Shown: positions 9,878 to 20,900 of the stretch, piece after piece
Layout: every line of letters starts with the position of its first letter
Numbering within the stretch: position 1 is the first letter of the stretch
Source: Hymenopellis radicata
Taxonomy: Eukaryota > Basidiomycota > Agaricomycetes > Agaricales > Physalacriaceae
Length of the DNA: 31,902 nucleotides
Direction of reading: 5' to 3'
NCBI GenBank assembly: GCA_015501595.1
Contig: JADNRX010000574.1
Location: forward strand, 1 to 31,902
Position numbers and translations under genes: made by a program
Notes under the pieces: model-generated
What the model saw: the letters and a program-made list of their open reading frames with translations, nothing else
The model's database searches: none
Told to the model about the DNA's origin: nothing

Positions 9878-10191
9878 GTGGTGAAGGATGAGACGACAAA
9901 ATGTCGTCTTCCTATCATTTTACAGAAAATGACCAAGTTGTCTGTGGAGGAACTGCACGACTCGGATGTTACCCCCTGTGGGGATGATTGCTTCAAGCAT
10001 CAGGATATGGATAGCTACGAAGTAAAGGTCAGAAGATGGCTTTTTCTTCACCTTGACCAGGACTGATGTACGTGCAGAGTTAGGGGGAATCCGACATCGA
10101 CAAAGATCAGTTCATCATAGGCGTGTTACAGATTGATTTGGACATCCTACCCTGTGATCTTTCTTTTACATCTAAAGTGGCCTGCGGCAAG
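9878..10191 (+). pseudogene. EZH2-like fragment, MCSS/SANT2-type region
   Basis: The 9878-10066 frame contains KLSVEELHDSDVTPCGDDCFKHQ. PCGxxCFxH matches the Cys-rich MCSS segment of E(z) proteins (PCGPQCYQHLE in human EZH2). About 100 bp further a second stretch, ending at a GTACAT donor at 10192, reads DKDQFIIGVLQ then LPCDLSFTSKVACGK, matching the SANT2-type segment of fungal E(z) proteins. An intron or decay separates the two. The segment is on the plus strand, whereas the CXC-SET part is on minus at 6820-8010. It is either the inverted missing middle of that gene or a fragment of a second copy. Confidence 0.65.
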
Positions 10192-11241
10192 GTACATAGT
10201 ACTTCCAGTATTCTCAGGTCCAGAATTTGAAACCTATACTAGATTTTCCTTTACCACGCGCGCTTCTTGAGTCAGGCTGATAAAAGGCCTGACAATTACG
10301 TCTACGGGTTTGGCCTTATTCGTGTCCTGAATGCGGAAGAGGCCATTGCAAATAGACAAGATACATGATAGCTTGCTGTACGCGAATTCCCTCGAACTTA
10401 GAACCCATTAGGTACGAAGCTAAGACTTTATTGAACGGGTATGCATTTGATCCGCCGAACTCCCATTGCTTGACATATTGCTGGAGACGTCCTCGGATTC
10501 GGATGAATGTCGGGGAGTAGTGTATACTGTTTGGATTTTAGCGAACTCTTCGCCACAAAAGACAGCGAGGATGTATCGGTGCTTACTAGAAATTGGCTTC
10601 CGCAGGGTGGGTCGGGGCGGGAGACAAAGCAGGTTTCACCGATGCCGTATACGCCGTTCTCTGGCGCGATTAGTCTACTACCGTGAAACGCCAGCCAGAA
10701 TCTGTCAGGTAGATAGATGGCCAACCTCTCCATTTCGCGATGGACAGCCGTACCGCGTTTAGCGGACGTCCTAGAGTGTCAGGATTAAGTACCGGAGGAT
10801 AAAATCCGAAAGTACTAATGGAGGGCTTCAAACACGTCGGTATAAGGATCCACAATGCGGTCATGAAACCCTTGTGTTTGGAAGAACGTGTTTGATGGAG
10901 GAAGGAAGGAACACATGGAGGGTTTATGTCGAAACTTAAAGTAGACAGGCGGCAGAAGACACAGCAAAACGACCCGAGTGACTGTGAGCTATCATTGTCA
11001 GAAGGTCCAACGGTGCTCTCGATTCGACATCAGATACACTCTATTCTTTACTACACTCCTACTCTCCCATTTCCCTCCTCGCGACTCAGTAACCTACTTC
11101 TCGTGTGGTCACCATACCCTCCCAACACCCTCATAACATCATATCACGAGTGGATCGACATCCTCTCCGACACCGTTTTCCCCAAGAATTTCTGAACTCT
11201 TTGTCGAAAGGAACATCAGACAGGATCAGAATGGGACACAG
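10192..11241. other. No gene recognised
   Basis: A short frame near 10288-10355 (DNYVYGFGLIRVLNAEEA) could belong to a decayed exon. The other ORFs (10428-10733 minus, 10466-10762 plus, 10926-11195 plus) carry no known motif. Confidence 0.4.
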
Positions 11242-12072
11242 GTGTACGGTTCACCTGACGTGTTAATTTCCGCAGAGAAACCAAGTATCCCCATATCCAA
11301 TTTCTCTGACCGTCCAATCATTATCTCACAAGGAGAATTCCTAGCCAGGGCACATAATCCTCGAAATTGGTTAGACAAACCGAATAGGAAAAATCGTACC
11401 GAACAAGAAGCGTATGCACAGTTAGTGAGAGAAATGGTGAAAGAACAACAGCGCGGTGAATCGGACCGGATGATCCGAACCCTAACCGCCATAGGCAATC
11501 AGGTTATCTCGTCCTCATCTGACATCACATCTAAAGCTCATCGTAACGCTTCCGAGCCTGATGACCCCTCAGCTCAGGAACCTGTCGAAGGAGGACCGAA
11601 AACTGCTGAGACGGATCCAGATCCCACATCAAGCCAAGAGTTTCTAACCGCCGTAGACCTCTCTGCCAACCTGGATCCCGATCAACGATACCGACTCGAG
11701 AAAGTCTTGCTCAAAAACAAAGACGCATTCGGTTTAGACGGATGATTAGGAAATCACGATGCACAAGTTGAGATCCGCATGAAACCAGGCGCGGAACCCA
11801 TTTCCTTACCACCCTTTTCAGCCTCACCTTTGAACAGGGAAGTTATGGATAAACAAATGGATTCCTGGATTAGTCTCGGCGTCATTGAACCCTCTACTAG
11901 TCCATGGGGCGCCCCTGCTTTCATTACTTATCGGAATAATAAACCACGGATGGTAATTGATTTCCGTCGACTTAACGCGCTAATCGTCACCGACGAATTT
12001 CCCTTACCACGACAGGAGGACATCACGCAAGCTTTAGCCGGCGCACAATGGCTTACGACCCTAGACGATTGA
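11242..12072 (+). pseudogene. Ty3/gypsy Pol fragment: protease C-terminus to start of RT
   Basis: The frame 11242-11745 ends a retropepsin-like domain (ISNFSDRPIIISQGEFLA) and runs through a charged linker to LKNKDAFGLDG. A TGA at 11743-11745 interrupts it. The same frame resumes with VEIRMKPGAEP and the RT N-terminal block: LGVIEPSTSPWGAPAFI, KPRMVIDFRRLNALIV and LTTLDD. These are characteristic of Ty3/gypsy reverse transcriptases. Homology stops at about 12072, just at the motif A aspartates, so the catalytic YxDD, RNase H and integrase are missing. No LTR is seen nearby. Confidence 0.9.
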
Positions 12073-12706
12073 ATACATACCTGCTGGATCCATCTATTAT
12101 TAGCCATCTGCCAATGCCCTACCCCAGCCCGGCCACCCGACATGTATAGCATCATGGCATCAGCCTCTGCCAGAGCTGCCGGAGTATTTAATTAATTGAC
12201 TCATGTTAGAGGCCTTTGATTAGAGGCATAATTGAATAATTGCGCCCTAGCAATTGCGCAGGGGCTGGCCGACGTGCACGATGAAGTTGGAGAGGCTGGG
12301 GGAGCAGGAACGGGATTGAGGTGAGGGAAGAGAGATTGGAGAGAGAAGATGGGAAGAAACACACACCATTTGAGCTGTAACATGTCCGTGATGCAGTCCA
12401 GACTCTCTGAATGCCCACCAGACATCCCGAAACTCTATTGTCACCGTGGCAGTCGCCGGCGTCGCAGCTAGTTGTTGACGTCGTCCAGATGTGCGCGCAC
12501 GTCAGCCCCGGAATGTATGCGAGTGTACAGCAGCCGGGACTCGACGTTCGGCTCGTTTCAAGGGAATTCCAAAACTGTAATCCACTACGCCCACTATGCG
12601 CAAGTTGATGGCAGGACCCCAAGAACTTGACCCACCACTACCTACTTATGGTACTTAATGCGTACCTGATCCCGCTGGACCACGAACGTCGAAGGATAGC
12701 CAATTA
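12073..12706. other. No gene recognised
   Basis: Only overlapping short frames are visible. This is presumably the right flank of the truncated Ty3 fragment and the target DNA of the composite MITE. Confidence 0.4.
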
Positions 12707-13198
12707 CTGTACACTTTCGACCGGATGTTCGAATAACACATCACGGGGGCCTTCAAACCAAACTTATCCCCTTCCATAACACATCACAGACCTTGATTTC
12801 AGGGTCAGGCAGCCCAAAACAGCAAAAATTTCACTCCCACCTGTGGCGGGATATCCAAATACTGTCCAATTTCGATCAATTCATCGCGCCATGTGACGTG
12901 TGACCGGTGCGATGAAATTTCGGTTTCGTCGAATTGCCTTATTTAGTAATTGCCGATGCGGCAGAGCCGCGTCGGGAGGCCGGCGGGGGCCCCGCCAGGG
13001 TGTTTTGAGCGAAATTTTTAGTGACTAAGTACTGTGACATTTCGTCGTTTCGTCAGTCGCTGTGACCTGTGACCGACGAATTGATCGAAATGCCACAGTA
13101 TGGTAAGTCGGGGCTCCATGCCTGAAAATGAACTTTGTTCATATAAGTTTGTTGCATAACACGTCACACTCAGCGAACATCTGGTCAAAAGTATACAG
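12707..13198. mobile_element. Outer TA-inserting MITE carrying a nested MITE
   Basis: The left end CTGTACACTTTCGACCGG (then ATGTTCG) and the right end, whose complement is CTGTATACTTTTGACCAG (then ATGTTCG), are long inverted repeats differing by four transitions. They are flanked by TA at 12705-12706 and 13199-13200. Without the nested copy and its duplicated TA the element is about 253 bp. It shares the CTGTAnACTTT ends with the other MITEs but has a different interior, so it is a related subfamily. Confidence 0.8.
12862..13098. mobile_element. TA-inserting MITE, family member 2 (237 bp), nested
   Basis: It is flanked by TA at 12860-12861 and 13099-13100. It shares the GATCAATTCATC-type ends, the paired GTGAC motifs and the GC-rich core (GGCGGGGGCCCCGCC) with members 1 and 4. 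It lies wholly inside the MITE 12707-13198, so it arrived later. Confidence 0.85.
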
Positions 13199-13259
13199 TA
13201 AATGCAGAGGTGAATGGTAGGGAATGGCACTGGTCGGGTAACCCAGGCCGGGTCGTGGG

Positions 13260-13530
13260 TGCAGGTACATGTGGGTACAGGTACCGGTATCGAATTTGGG
13301 GCTGGATGCCGTGCCTGTACTGTACTATTACAGTTATGTCTTCACAGATTTTTATAAAAAAATTTTCATGGAAACCCGATTAGGATTTCCAGGTGATCGG
13401 CGGGGTCCAATAAGATCAAAAGACCCCCCCGTTATGCGTTACGTGAAGACCAGCCCGTAATAGTACAGTATCACGGTCAGTACAGTACGGTTGTACGGTC
13501 ACGGTGTCTGTACCATGGGTGCATCTAGGA
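13260..13530. repeat. Imperfect palindromic repeat
   Basis: CTGTACTATTAC at 13316-13327 has its complement at about 13457-13468. Outward, CCGTG pairs with CACGG, and inward GTCTTCAC pairs with GTGAAGAC, giving long imperfect arms around an AT-rich centre. GTACAG/CTGTAC motifs are repeated to about 13550. This could be another MITE or a decayed inverted duplication; I cannot fix its ends. Confidence 0.45.
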
Positions 13531-14600
13531 TTGACCCCACAGTACAGTCACGGTTCGGAGTCAATGCCGTTGAGAGCCGTCAAATTTAGACGTTAACGGC
13601 TGTCTTACGGTTGCTACAAGAGACCAAAATAAGCCAATGAGGGCGTCGTTCATGTTCTGCGCAGCTCCTGGCCCTGGATTTGGGAGTGCGAACACATGCT
13701 ACAGACAAGAGCGGGCTTGCCATTCTCAGTGATCACACGTGGTTTGATCACCTTCCCACGGCACCATCTTTGGCTCTCACCATCATGGCGAAGCCCATTT
13801 CGCTTCAGATACATCCATTGTGTGCATAGGTCATGCTCCAAGCACTCACTCTACTGTCAGTATATCAATTTAACTCCGTTCTGAGTCGATGAACGCCCCG
13901 AGTCGCGTCAAAAGTACACTGGATCTCATATTGCCAATACCAAACTATTACCAAGTCTCTTGGTTGCTTTTTTTATTTCCGCAAGGCATATTTGCCATGT
14001 TTCAGAGCATGCCATTGCTGCAATATCTCTAGCCAATGGACAGAGGTGTATTCCAGATGTGCTGGATTTTTAAAGTATGGCAGCGGGAATCTAATTGTGT
14101 TCGCGATCTCATCTTACTTCATTTACAATGACCAGCACCATCCGCAACGGAGATGGTGGTACCATCAGGAAACTGCCTGTGGACTCAGTATGACTCAGGA
14201 GAACTCCTTCTTAGTCAAGCACACCAGGAGTGCTAGGGCTGCTGTGAGCTGCTGCAAGCTCACTCAAGATAACCATAGTAAACTATCACTTGATCAAGTT
14301 AACCTGAGCTAACTCCTGTCAACCTAGGCTATGACTTGCAGCCAACTTGTTACTGGAGTCATGCTGAGCAAACTCTAGCAGACCTCCAGCTATCCGAAGT
14401 CTACCTTTGAAAATCCAACTCATAAGACTCAAGAGATTACCAAGGTGTAAGCATACATTTTGCCGAGGCGACGTAGCGCATAAAAATACACCAGTCAATA
14501 CCCCAGCCGAAAAATAGCTACTCTCTTCTTCATGACCTAATATCTAACAGCAGCCCGAAACAGGATTGCAATAAGCATCTGACCAGCTCTTCCGCAAGGC
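13531..14600. other. No gene recognised
   Basis: A 63-codon minus frame at 13650-13841 contains CSMC and NGKPALVC but matches nothing I know. From about 14180 to 14400 there is a degenerate AGCT/ACTC/CTCA-rich stretch that looks like decayed short repeats. Confidence 0.4.
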
Positions 14601-14616
14601 TTACAAGAGGGCGGCC

Positions 14617-15225
14617 ATCGCGTTTCGGACGAGATCATGAAGCGAGCGCTGTTCGAGGGAAACATCCACCTCATCGATCAGGACGATAGCCTTCCAAGTA
14701 GTCGCCACCTCGAAGACGCGTTCGAGTGCCAGATTCAAGCTGGTAGCATCCGTGCCTAGGTCACCAGCACCATCAAGATATAGAGGCTGCTTGACGTGTT
14801 CACTCGTCGCTTCAGCAGAGAATGTTTTACCTGTGCAAAATTGAGACACAAGGCCTCCAAGAAGAAAAGAGTACTAACCGACACCTGGGGGACCGAACAG
14901 ATTGATGTCCAGTCCATGTCCCTTGCCTTTGATAAAGTCATCAAATCCGAGCTCACGATGATAAGCCTCCATAAGAGATTGCAAAGGTCCTTGCGATCAG
15001 TCGGGAGCACCAAGTTGGTAAACGTGTCGTTATTCCAGTCGACCTCCGTGATCTGCTCGACGTCGAATTCCACTATAACGCAAAGCATCAGCAAGGTTCT
15101 AAAAAGGGTCGACACCACGCACACACCATGATTTGTCGGAAAGACTGAAACCGTGCACGACCGTAGGCGTCATGAGGAACTCTTCCTCCGATAACTCCAC
15201 GTCCTCGGCGACATCATTGTCCGTC
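14617..15225 (-). pseudogene. AAA ATPase of the large fungal family, ATPase core, truncated and frameshifted
   Basis: AAA ATPases hydrolyse ATP to remodel partner proteins; no target can be inferred here. Exons on minus are about 15225-15125, 15072-14879 and 14830-14617, joined by introns 15073-15124 (52 bp) and 14831-14878 (48 bp, GTTAGT/CAG). The first exon gives SEEEFLMTPTVVHGFSLSDK, the second starts LEFDVEQITEVDWNNDTF and ends GHGLDINLFGPPGVG. The third starts KTFSAEATSEHVKQPLYL, so the Walker A motif GPPGVGKT spans the intron. Walker B reads AIVLIDEVDVSLEQRS, where the family has DEADVFLEQRS. One base is missing near 14984. The coding homology stops at NAMAALL before the usual AVFLRxLEYY segment and sensor motifs. 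Upstream minus frames (15316-15498, with WGNIIP just downstream in another frame) look like its decayed N-terminus. Confidence 0.85.
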
Positions 15226-16131
15226 GCGTGAGATTGCCCAATACACCTGTTCATGGCGCCAAGTTAGGATACACACTCGACCCCATCCTGGTTGGAATGA
15301 TATTGCCCCACTCATCTACTGCGGGCCCCTGGGTTTCAGTATCTGTGGGAGCAATTTCTTCGTCCTAGAAGGCGCGAGATCGAGTAGCGGCAGTTTGCAG
15401 CGCGAGAGCAGCGGCAACCGGCTCGCTGACAGCCGCTTTGCCCTCTTGCTGCGATGCTGACTATCTGGAGGGTCCTCCTCTTCGTTTATACCGGGCACTG
15501 TCGGCTGGAGCGAGAGCCTAGGCGACGGTGGGGTCGACGCGGGTGGACGCTGGGAGGTTCGTGGAGGTGTAGGAGATGGTGTGTCGTTAGTATGTTGGTT
15601 AGTCGGAGGAATCCTGAATGCTTGGTCAAGCCGAGCGCCTGCGCGGTGCCGTCGTCTGCGATGAGTAATAAATATTCAATACTGCCATCCCGACGTCGTC
15701 CATGATCTTGCGTGACTTTTCCCGCTCGCGCTTGAGCTTCGCGGCGGGGGCGATATCGGACGCCTTGATGAGCAGGTTTCGTTGTATAACCGCGATATTT
15801 TGGCGTTGAGCTGGTCCATTCGTACGTTCGATCTGGTTCAAGCTGGCGTAGGATACGCAGTCAATCTGCTTGTTCGCCTGCAGGAATCGGCTGAGAGTGA
15901 GCTTGGTCTATAGTCGACCAAACGGGCACTTGCAATTGTTGAATAGTCTGTCTCGCGCCCATCGACACGTGCGATTCTCTCCTGCGTATCGTCCTCAGCA
16001 GCATGCTCAGCTGCTCGTCGTCGTCGGAAGAGAGTTGTGCTATTGTTGGTGGTCCGGTCCACCATCCAGATCAACCACACGCCGATGTCAACTGGAGCAG
16101 ATGGCAGACCTGACGGGTCTTCAGAGGGCAA
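15226..16131 (-). pseudogene. Probable decayed N-terminal coding region of the AAA ATPase gene
   Basis: Minus-strand frames continue upstream of the ATPase core: a WGNIIP-containing segment at about 15250-15360, a Pro/Ser/Thr-rich and basic frame at 15316-15600, a charged segment with KLKREREKSRKIMDD at 15626-15841, and a frame at 15838-16131. Fungal AAA proteins of this type have a low-complexity N-terminus followed by DEWGN, so assignment to the same gene is reasonable. The exon structure is unresolved, and the domain normally between WGN and the ATPase core is absent. Confidence 0.4.
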
Positions 16132-16352
16132 AATCGTTGTGCAGATAATAGAGCAGCATGTTTAGACGACCCACTGACCGAAGCTGGGTCAACGGGTAGT
16201 GAGGTGTCTTCGTTGTTGATGTAAGTAAAGGCAAGATGAGACCAAGAAAACCAGCACGATCACCACTCGGATGATCGGACTGGGCAGTTTTTGGTGACTT
16301 CTGCGACCTCCAGCGCAACAACGGAGATGATTGAGGCCTTAGAATATTGAGG

Positions 16353-17180
16353 GATCGATGTAAATGCGGATTCCAAGGGTAGGGAGCGTTTTCAGAGGCC
16401 TCTGCACGCCCCATACCTCTCCATACCCCTATACCTAACTCCCTGCTTCAGGGAGTCCACTCAGTTAGCTTAACCGAGTCAAACCGAGTCAAATCATCAT
16501 CTGGTCAAAAATCTGCATTGTTTGACTAAATGCTGACTCTCTGCTGCTACTACTGCAGCTACTCCATTCTCTGAGCTCTTCCTAGACTTGTCTAGCCTGT
16601 GTCTGGTGTTGTAGTAACAACAGAGGCCACTCACAGGGCGCCCTAGAAGGTTTAGGCAAAAGTTCCCACGCTCTGCCTTCTGCCTCTTACCATCACCTTC
16701 TCCCAGAGGCAAGCAGTTCGTGATCCCTCCAGTCCTCCTGCTCAGGACTGATGCCATACCCCTCTAGAGCACTGTCTGAAGCCGCCTAGCCAGCCCCAAA
16801 ACCAGTCCAGACAGGCCCAAAGTGTCCAATTTGTGGGAAATTCGCACTTTTGCTCTCCCAGGCAAGCAGCACTTGCTCTACCCAGTCCTCTTGCTCAGGA
16901 CTGATGCATTGGCACCCTAGAAGTCTATTGGAACCATTTGCCACAGCCCAGAGCCCTACAGCTCTTCCTGCTCCCTCTGCTTCCAGTATGTGCCAATGTC
17001 TCATATCCAGCTCTTCAGAGCTGATGCCTTTTGTGCCCAGATACCCATTCCTTTTCAAGGACTCCTTATCAAGGACACTTCTGTGGGCTATCTGGTCACA
17101 GGTGCGCTCTCTGCACTGTCTCACTCCCCTCCAGCTAATCTGTGTTATCTGGTCACAGTTAGCTCCGCTTTTTTGCGTCT
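16353..17180 (+). repeat. Left direct repeat of DIRS-like element
   Basis: Begins GATCGATGTAAATGCGG and is nearly identical to 21624-22452 until about 17137, then diverges mainly by transitions until about 17180. It contains internal imperfect repeats around CAGTCCTC.TGCTCAGGACT (about 16728-16750 and 16882-16904), each able to form an AGTCCT/AGGACT hairpin, plus GAGTCAAACCGAGTCAAA. It lies just upstream of the leader and Gag. Confidence 0.9.
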
Positions 17181-17663
17181 TTCTTTGCGGTTTCACCCCA
17201 CATCCCTCTCCAAGCGGCTCACCACCGCTTCTTCGAGCTCAACACTCCGTTCAGCGTGCTATACCTCCCTGGGCTCAGTGTCCTCCTTGTACTTCCTTGT
17301 CATCGTCAATCAGTGGTACAGCTCAACCTGTGCTTGCGACCGAGTTCAACACCTGGTCATACAGCGTGTGCCTGACTCCCTCACAAGGAGTGTAAATCAG
17401 GGCGCTGATTGTGAGACGAGTTCGCTCTCCGAGTGCGCCGTAACACGTTCGCTCGTTGAGTGTTCGATAGGCTTGGTTAAGGATCGGTCGTACATCTTGT
17501 TCAGGCGCTCTCTATTCGCTCATTACCTGGGTGTTCTCTCTGCGAGAGCATTTGCGTTCTGAGGAGTAGACTAGCCAAAAGGCAGCAAGAGGGCGAGAAG
17601 CCTGCGCAGACAGCCTTAGGTTGCACATTCTGCTGAGAACGTTCCTGAATCAGGAAGCGGACT
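17181..17663 (+). other. Leader of the DIRS-like element
   Basis: About 480 bp lie between the repeat and the first Gag ATG. An open frame (16990-17562) spans much of it, but nothing in its translation is recognisable. It is not duplicated on the right side. Confidence 0.5.
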
Positions 17664-19005
17664 ATGTCCTCGGACGATGATCTCAATGTTATCGATGAAA
17701 CCCCTTCTCCCTCTCGCTCCCGCTCTGCGACGCGCTCCTACGTCGCTCCCTCTCCCTCTCCACCGCGTACCGCTACGCACTCTATTGCAGACGAATCTGA
17801 TGCGGATCACCGCGAAGAGGTTCGTCAACGTGCAGAGCAGCTGGAGCAGCTCGTCGCAGACTTTGCTGATGGTACCATACCGTCCTACAATGAGTTCTGC
17901 GACTCGCTCGGGAGACTGGTGCCTCAGCCGGAGAACTGGACGACTATGTTGAACAAGTCGTTCAGATCATTGCCGCTCGAGAGGAGCACCACGACGGATC
18001 GGCTCCTCCCGATCCAGACCTCGCAGCGCAGCAAGCTGAGCAACAAGCTGCGCTTAAGCGCGCTGTTGAGGAGGCTGCATGGGCCGCACTTGGTGCGCGT
18101 CTCGATGCAGCTGCTGGAAAGCGTGCGCCCGAGCCTAGTCCCGTCGCTGGACCGACCTCGGCTGCGCTGCTCTCCAAGTTACTTGGAGCGGAGCCTACTC
18201 CGTCAGGCATCTCTGCCTCAGTTCTCTCCTCCGCTCCGCATCTCGCACAGTTGGCCTCACCAACCAACCTCTCTCCACACCTCCAAGAGACTCAGCGTCT
18301 CCGTCGGCTCTTTACCAATGATAAGGATGTCGACGCCATCATCAATGTGTGTCAGACGCAGTCACTCCATGACCCGTTTGCACGCTCTCTCTGGCGCTCA
18401 ATCGTGCTGGACCAGTACGTGGATTTTGAGAAACTCTATGCCTCGATCCACTCTGGCACGAATCAGCAAGAGGACACGAAGGACTTTGCTGGGGGCTTTG
18501 TGCTCATCCGCAAGGACCACCTCTCTGCGCGCCGAGCTCTCACTCAAGAGTCCGAGTGGACACGCGTCTTTGATGTGTATGCCACCGGTGTTGGGCTTAT
18601 CTACCCTCACTGCAAGGACGAACTCCAGGGCTATCGCGTACTCATTGTGGAACTGTTCCGCGCCACGCCCTCGAATCCAGCGTTCCCTATTCGCTGTGAT
18701 AAGGAGACTCGCACTCGCTATGCTAACTCTCCTTTCAATCTCAATGACCGCAATGCGCTCCAGTTACCGCTTCTTACAGAGATGTTACGCACCTCTGAGG
18801 CGGCTAATCCACGCAAGCGGTCTTCTGATTCTAGCAGCTCGCAGCCTGCGAACACGTCGTCGCGTCATCTGCCAGTATTGGAATCTGGGCAAATGCCCAT
18901 CTCCGTGCCCGGGTAGCCGTGTACACGGTACTTGCAGTGAGTGCGGAGGAAAGCACACCGCAAAAGCCACCCAGCCTGCCTCGTCTCCTCGAAGCCAAGC
19001 GAGCT
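17664..19005 (+). pseudogene. DIRS-like Gag ORF, frameshifted
   Basis: The frame starts at 17664 with MSSDDDLNVIDETPSPS, an acidic and Ser/Pro-rich head, and moves out of frame near 17945. The continuation is an Ala/Glu-rich helical stretch, then LSPHLQETQRLRRLF, HDPFARSLWRSIVLDQYVDF and the block WTRVFDVYATGVGLIYPHC. A further 1-bp gain at about 18851, where copy L has one base less, shifts the frame before the Cys/His cluster (CQYWNLGKCPSPCPG, CSECGGKHTAK). Single-base losses follow at about 18960 and 18984. Gag packages the RNA of these elements. The frame shown by copy L suggests the changes are specific to this copy or its sequencing. Confidence 0.8.
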
Positions 19006-19011
19006 GTCAGT

Positions 19012-20900
19012 CATGCAGGACCGAGTTCAGGCGGCAATGTCGAAGCCTAAATCGTTGAAGCGTAAATCCAATGCTGTACCACCACCTCCACGCTTTAAGC
19101 GTGGCTACTGTATTTACTACGAATGTACCATCACCAAGCAAAAAGCTCCTCCGAGCATTTCTTCCACTTATACTGCTCCTCCACTTCCTTTACCTCCTGA
19201 ACATATTCGCAACGATCCTACCATTCAGCAGTCTCTTGCTGCTGTTGCCAACTATATCGAGGTCAGCACACCAATCAATGTTGACCGCTTTGAGCGACTT
19301 CTGGCCAATCATCCCAATCAACCCTTTGTGAAGTCTATTACTCGTTCGCTTCGTGAAGGGTTTTGGCCATTGCATGACGGTGAGTGGGAAGCGCACCTCA
19401 AAGAGCAGATCAAAGACAATTACTCTACTGAGGAGCGCGATCTCACTGAGCTGCGCAAACCACCGTGATCAAGAAGTCGCTGCGGGTCGCTGGTCACCTG
19501 CGCTTCCAGAGGGCTTTAAGCTCCTTCCTGGTATGCGCCTGTCACCCATGTTCGTGGTGTGGCAGAAAGGTAAACCACGTGTCGTCATGGACCATACTGG
19601 CAATGGTCTTAATGAGGGCATTGCGAGAGAGGATGCAAAAGTGAAGTACGACGACATGCACTCCTTTGGGCAGGTACTGCATGACGTCCTTCAAACTCAC
19701 CCTCACGAGGAAATCCTGCTCTTCAAGAGTGACATCTCGAAGGCATTCCTCAATCTCCCTGTTCATCCCATCTGGCAACTGCAGCAGGTTGTCATCGTTG
19801 ACGGTCGCCATTATATTGTGCGCCGTCTCATCTTTGGAAGTCGTGCATCTCCATACTGCTGGTGCTCGTTCTCCGGTCTGGTTAACTGGATCGCTTGGGA
19901 ACTTGACGTACTCGGCTTGCATGACTACATGGACAACTACTATGGCTGGGACACCAGTCGCAATCTAGTACTCTTTCATGGACAGCGACGTCCACATCGT
20001 CAAGTCCAGCTTCTTCTCTTGTGGGACTCTCTTGGCATTCCCTATGAGGACAAGAAGCAAGAGCACGGTCGTCAGCTGAAGATTATTGGTTTTCTGGCTT
20101 GATGCCATCTACGGCTCCATTTCCCTCACTCCAGACTCCATCACAGACATGATCACTAGAATCGAGTCGTTCTTGTCTGATCTCAAACCTCCTCTCAAGG
20201 AATGGCTATCCTTGGGTGGTTATCTCAACTGGCTTTGAATGTGCTGCCTTGGGCACGGCCAGCACTTACAGAGCTCTACCGCAAGATCAGCGGTAAAACC
20301 CTGCAGTACAAAGGCATTCCATTGAACCTTGAGGTTAGATCTGACCTCACTTGGTTTGTCAATGCATTGCGACACTGTATCGGAGTGCGCTTCGTCAATG
20401 CGCAGGCTTGGGATGATACAGAGGCCGATATGGTCTGTTGGACAGATGCTAGCAATCTGGGCCTTTCCTTTGTATATGCTGGAAATGGCTTTTGCTATCG
20501 ACTCCGAACTACAACCGGAGTTGATACCTTCTTCAGAGAGCTGTTAGCTATCCTATGTGCTGTCCATCATGCCGCCTCTCGTCCCTATCCACCTCGTACG
20601 CTGTTGATTCATTCTGACAGCCTCGACTCCGTCTCAGTGTTCGATACTCTGGCTGCTTCTCAGTCAAGTCACAATGCTATCCTCCTTGCTATTGCAGACA
20701 TTGTCATGCGTACAGGCATTGACGTACGTGTGAGGCACATCCGCGGAGTTGATAATGTGATGGCAGACATGTTGTCCCGCTTGCTGTTCTCTGACTTCCA
20801 GAAACAGTTTCCCTCCTACCGCATCCGCATTATGGAGCCACCTCGAGAGCTCCTGCCAGTGCGATGGAGAGATTGCTTTTTAGAGGCATTGGGTGAGGGG
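19012..20900 (+). pseudogene. DIRS-like Pol: reverse transcriptase and RNase H
   Basis: Pol starts near 19012 with a basic region, then the block PEHIRNDPTIQQSLAAV and a conserved GFWPLHDGEW. RT motifs follow: RVVMDHTGNGLN, FKSDISKAFLNLPVHP (motif A), RLIFGSRASPYCW, and the catalytic box, which reads YMDNYYGW at 19926-19946. The second catalytic Asp is Asn (GAC to AAC); copy L keeps YMDD. RNase H has all four expected acidic residues in WTDAS, RELLAI, HSDS and ADMLSR. Single-base changes near 19461, 20090 and 20231 split the ORF; copy L lacks each of them. Confidence 0.9.

Noticed and set aside
16850..17562. Open frames of 181 and 190 codons in and after the left direct repeat
   Set aside because: Low-complexity Ser/Leu/Pro/Cys translation without a motif. 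The repeat part is present identically at 22121 but the frame closes early there.
17664..17830. SR-rich start of Gag read as a splicing-factor RS domain
   Set aside because: The Ser/Arg/Pro stretch is short and the downstream frame is clearly DIRS Gag.
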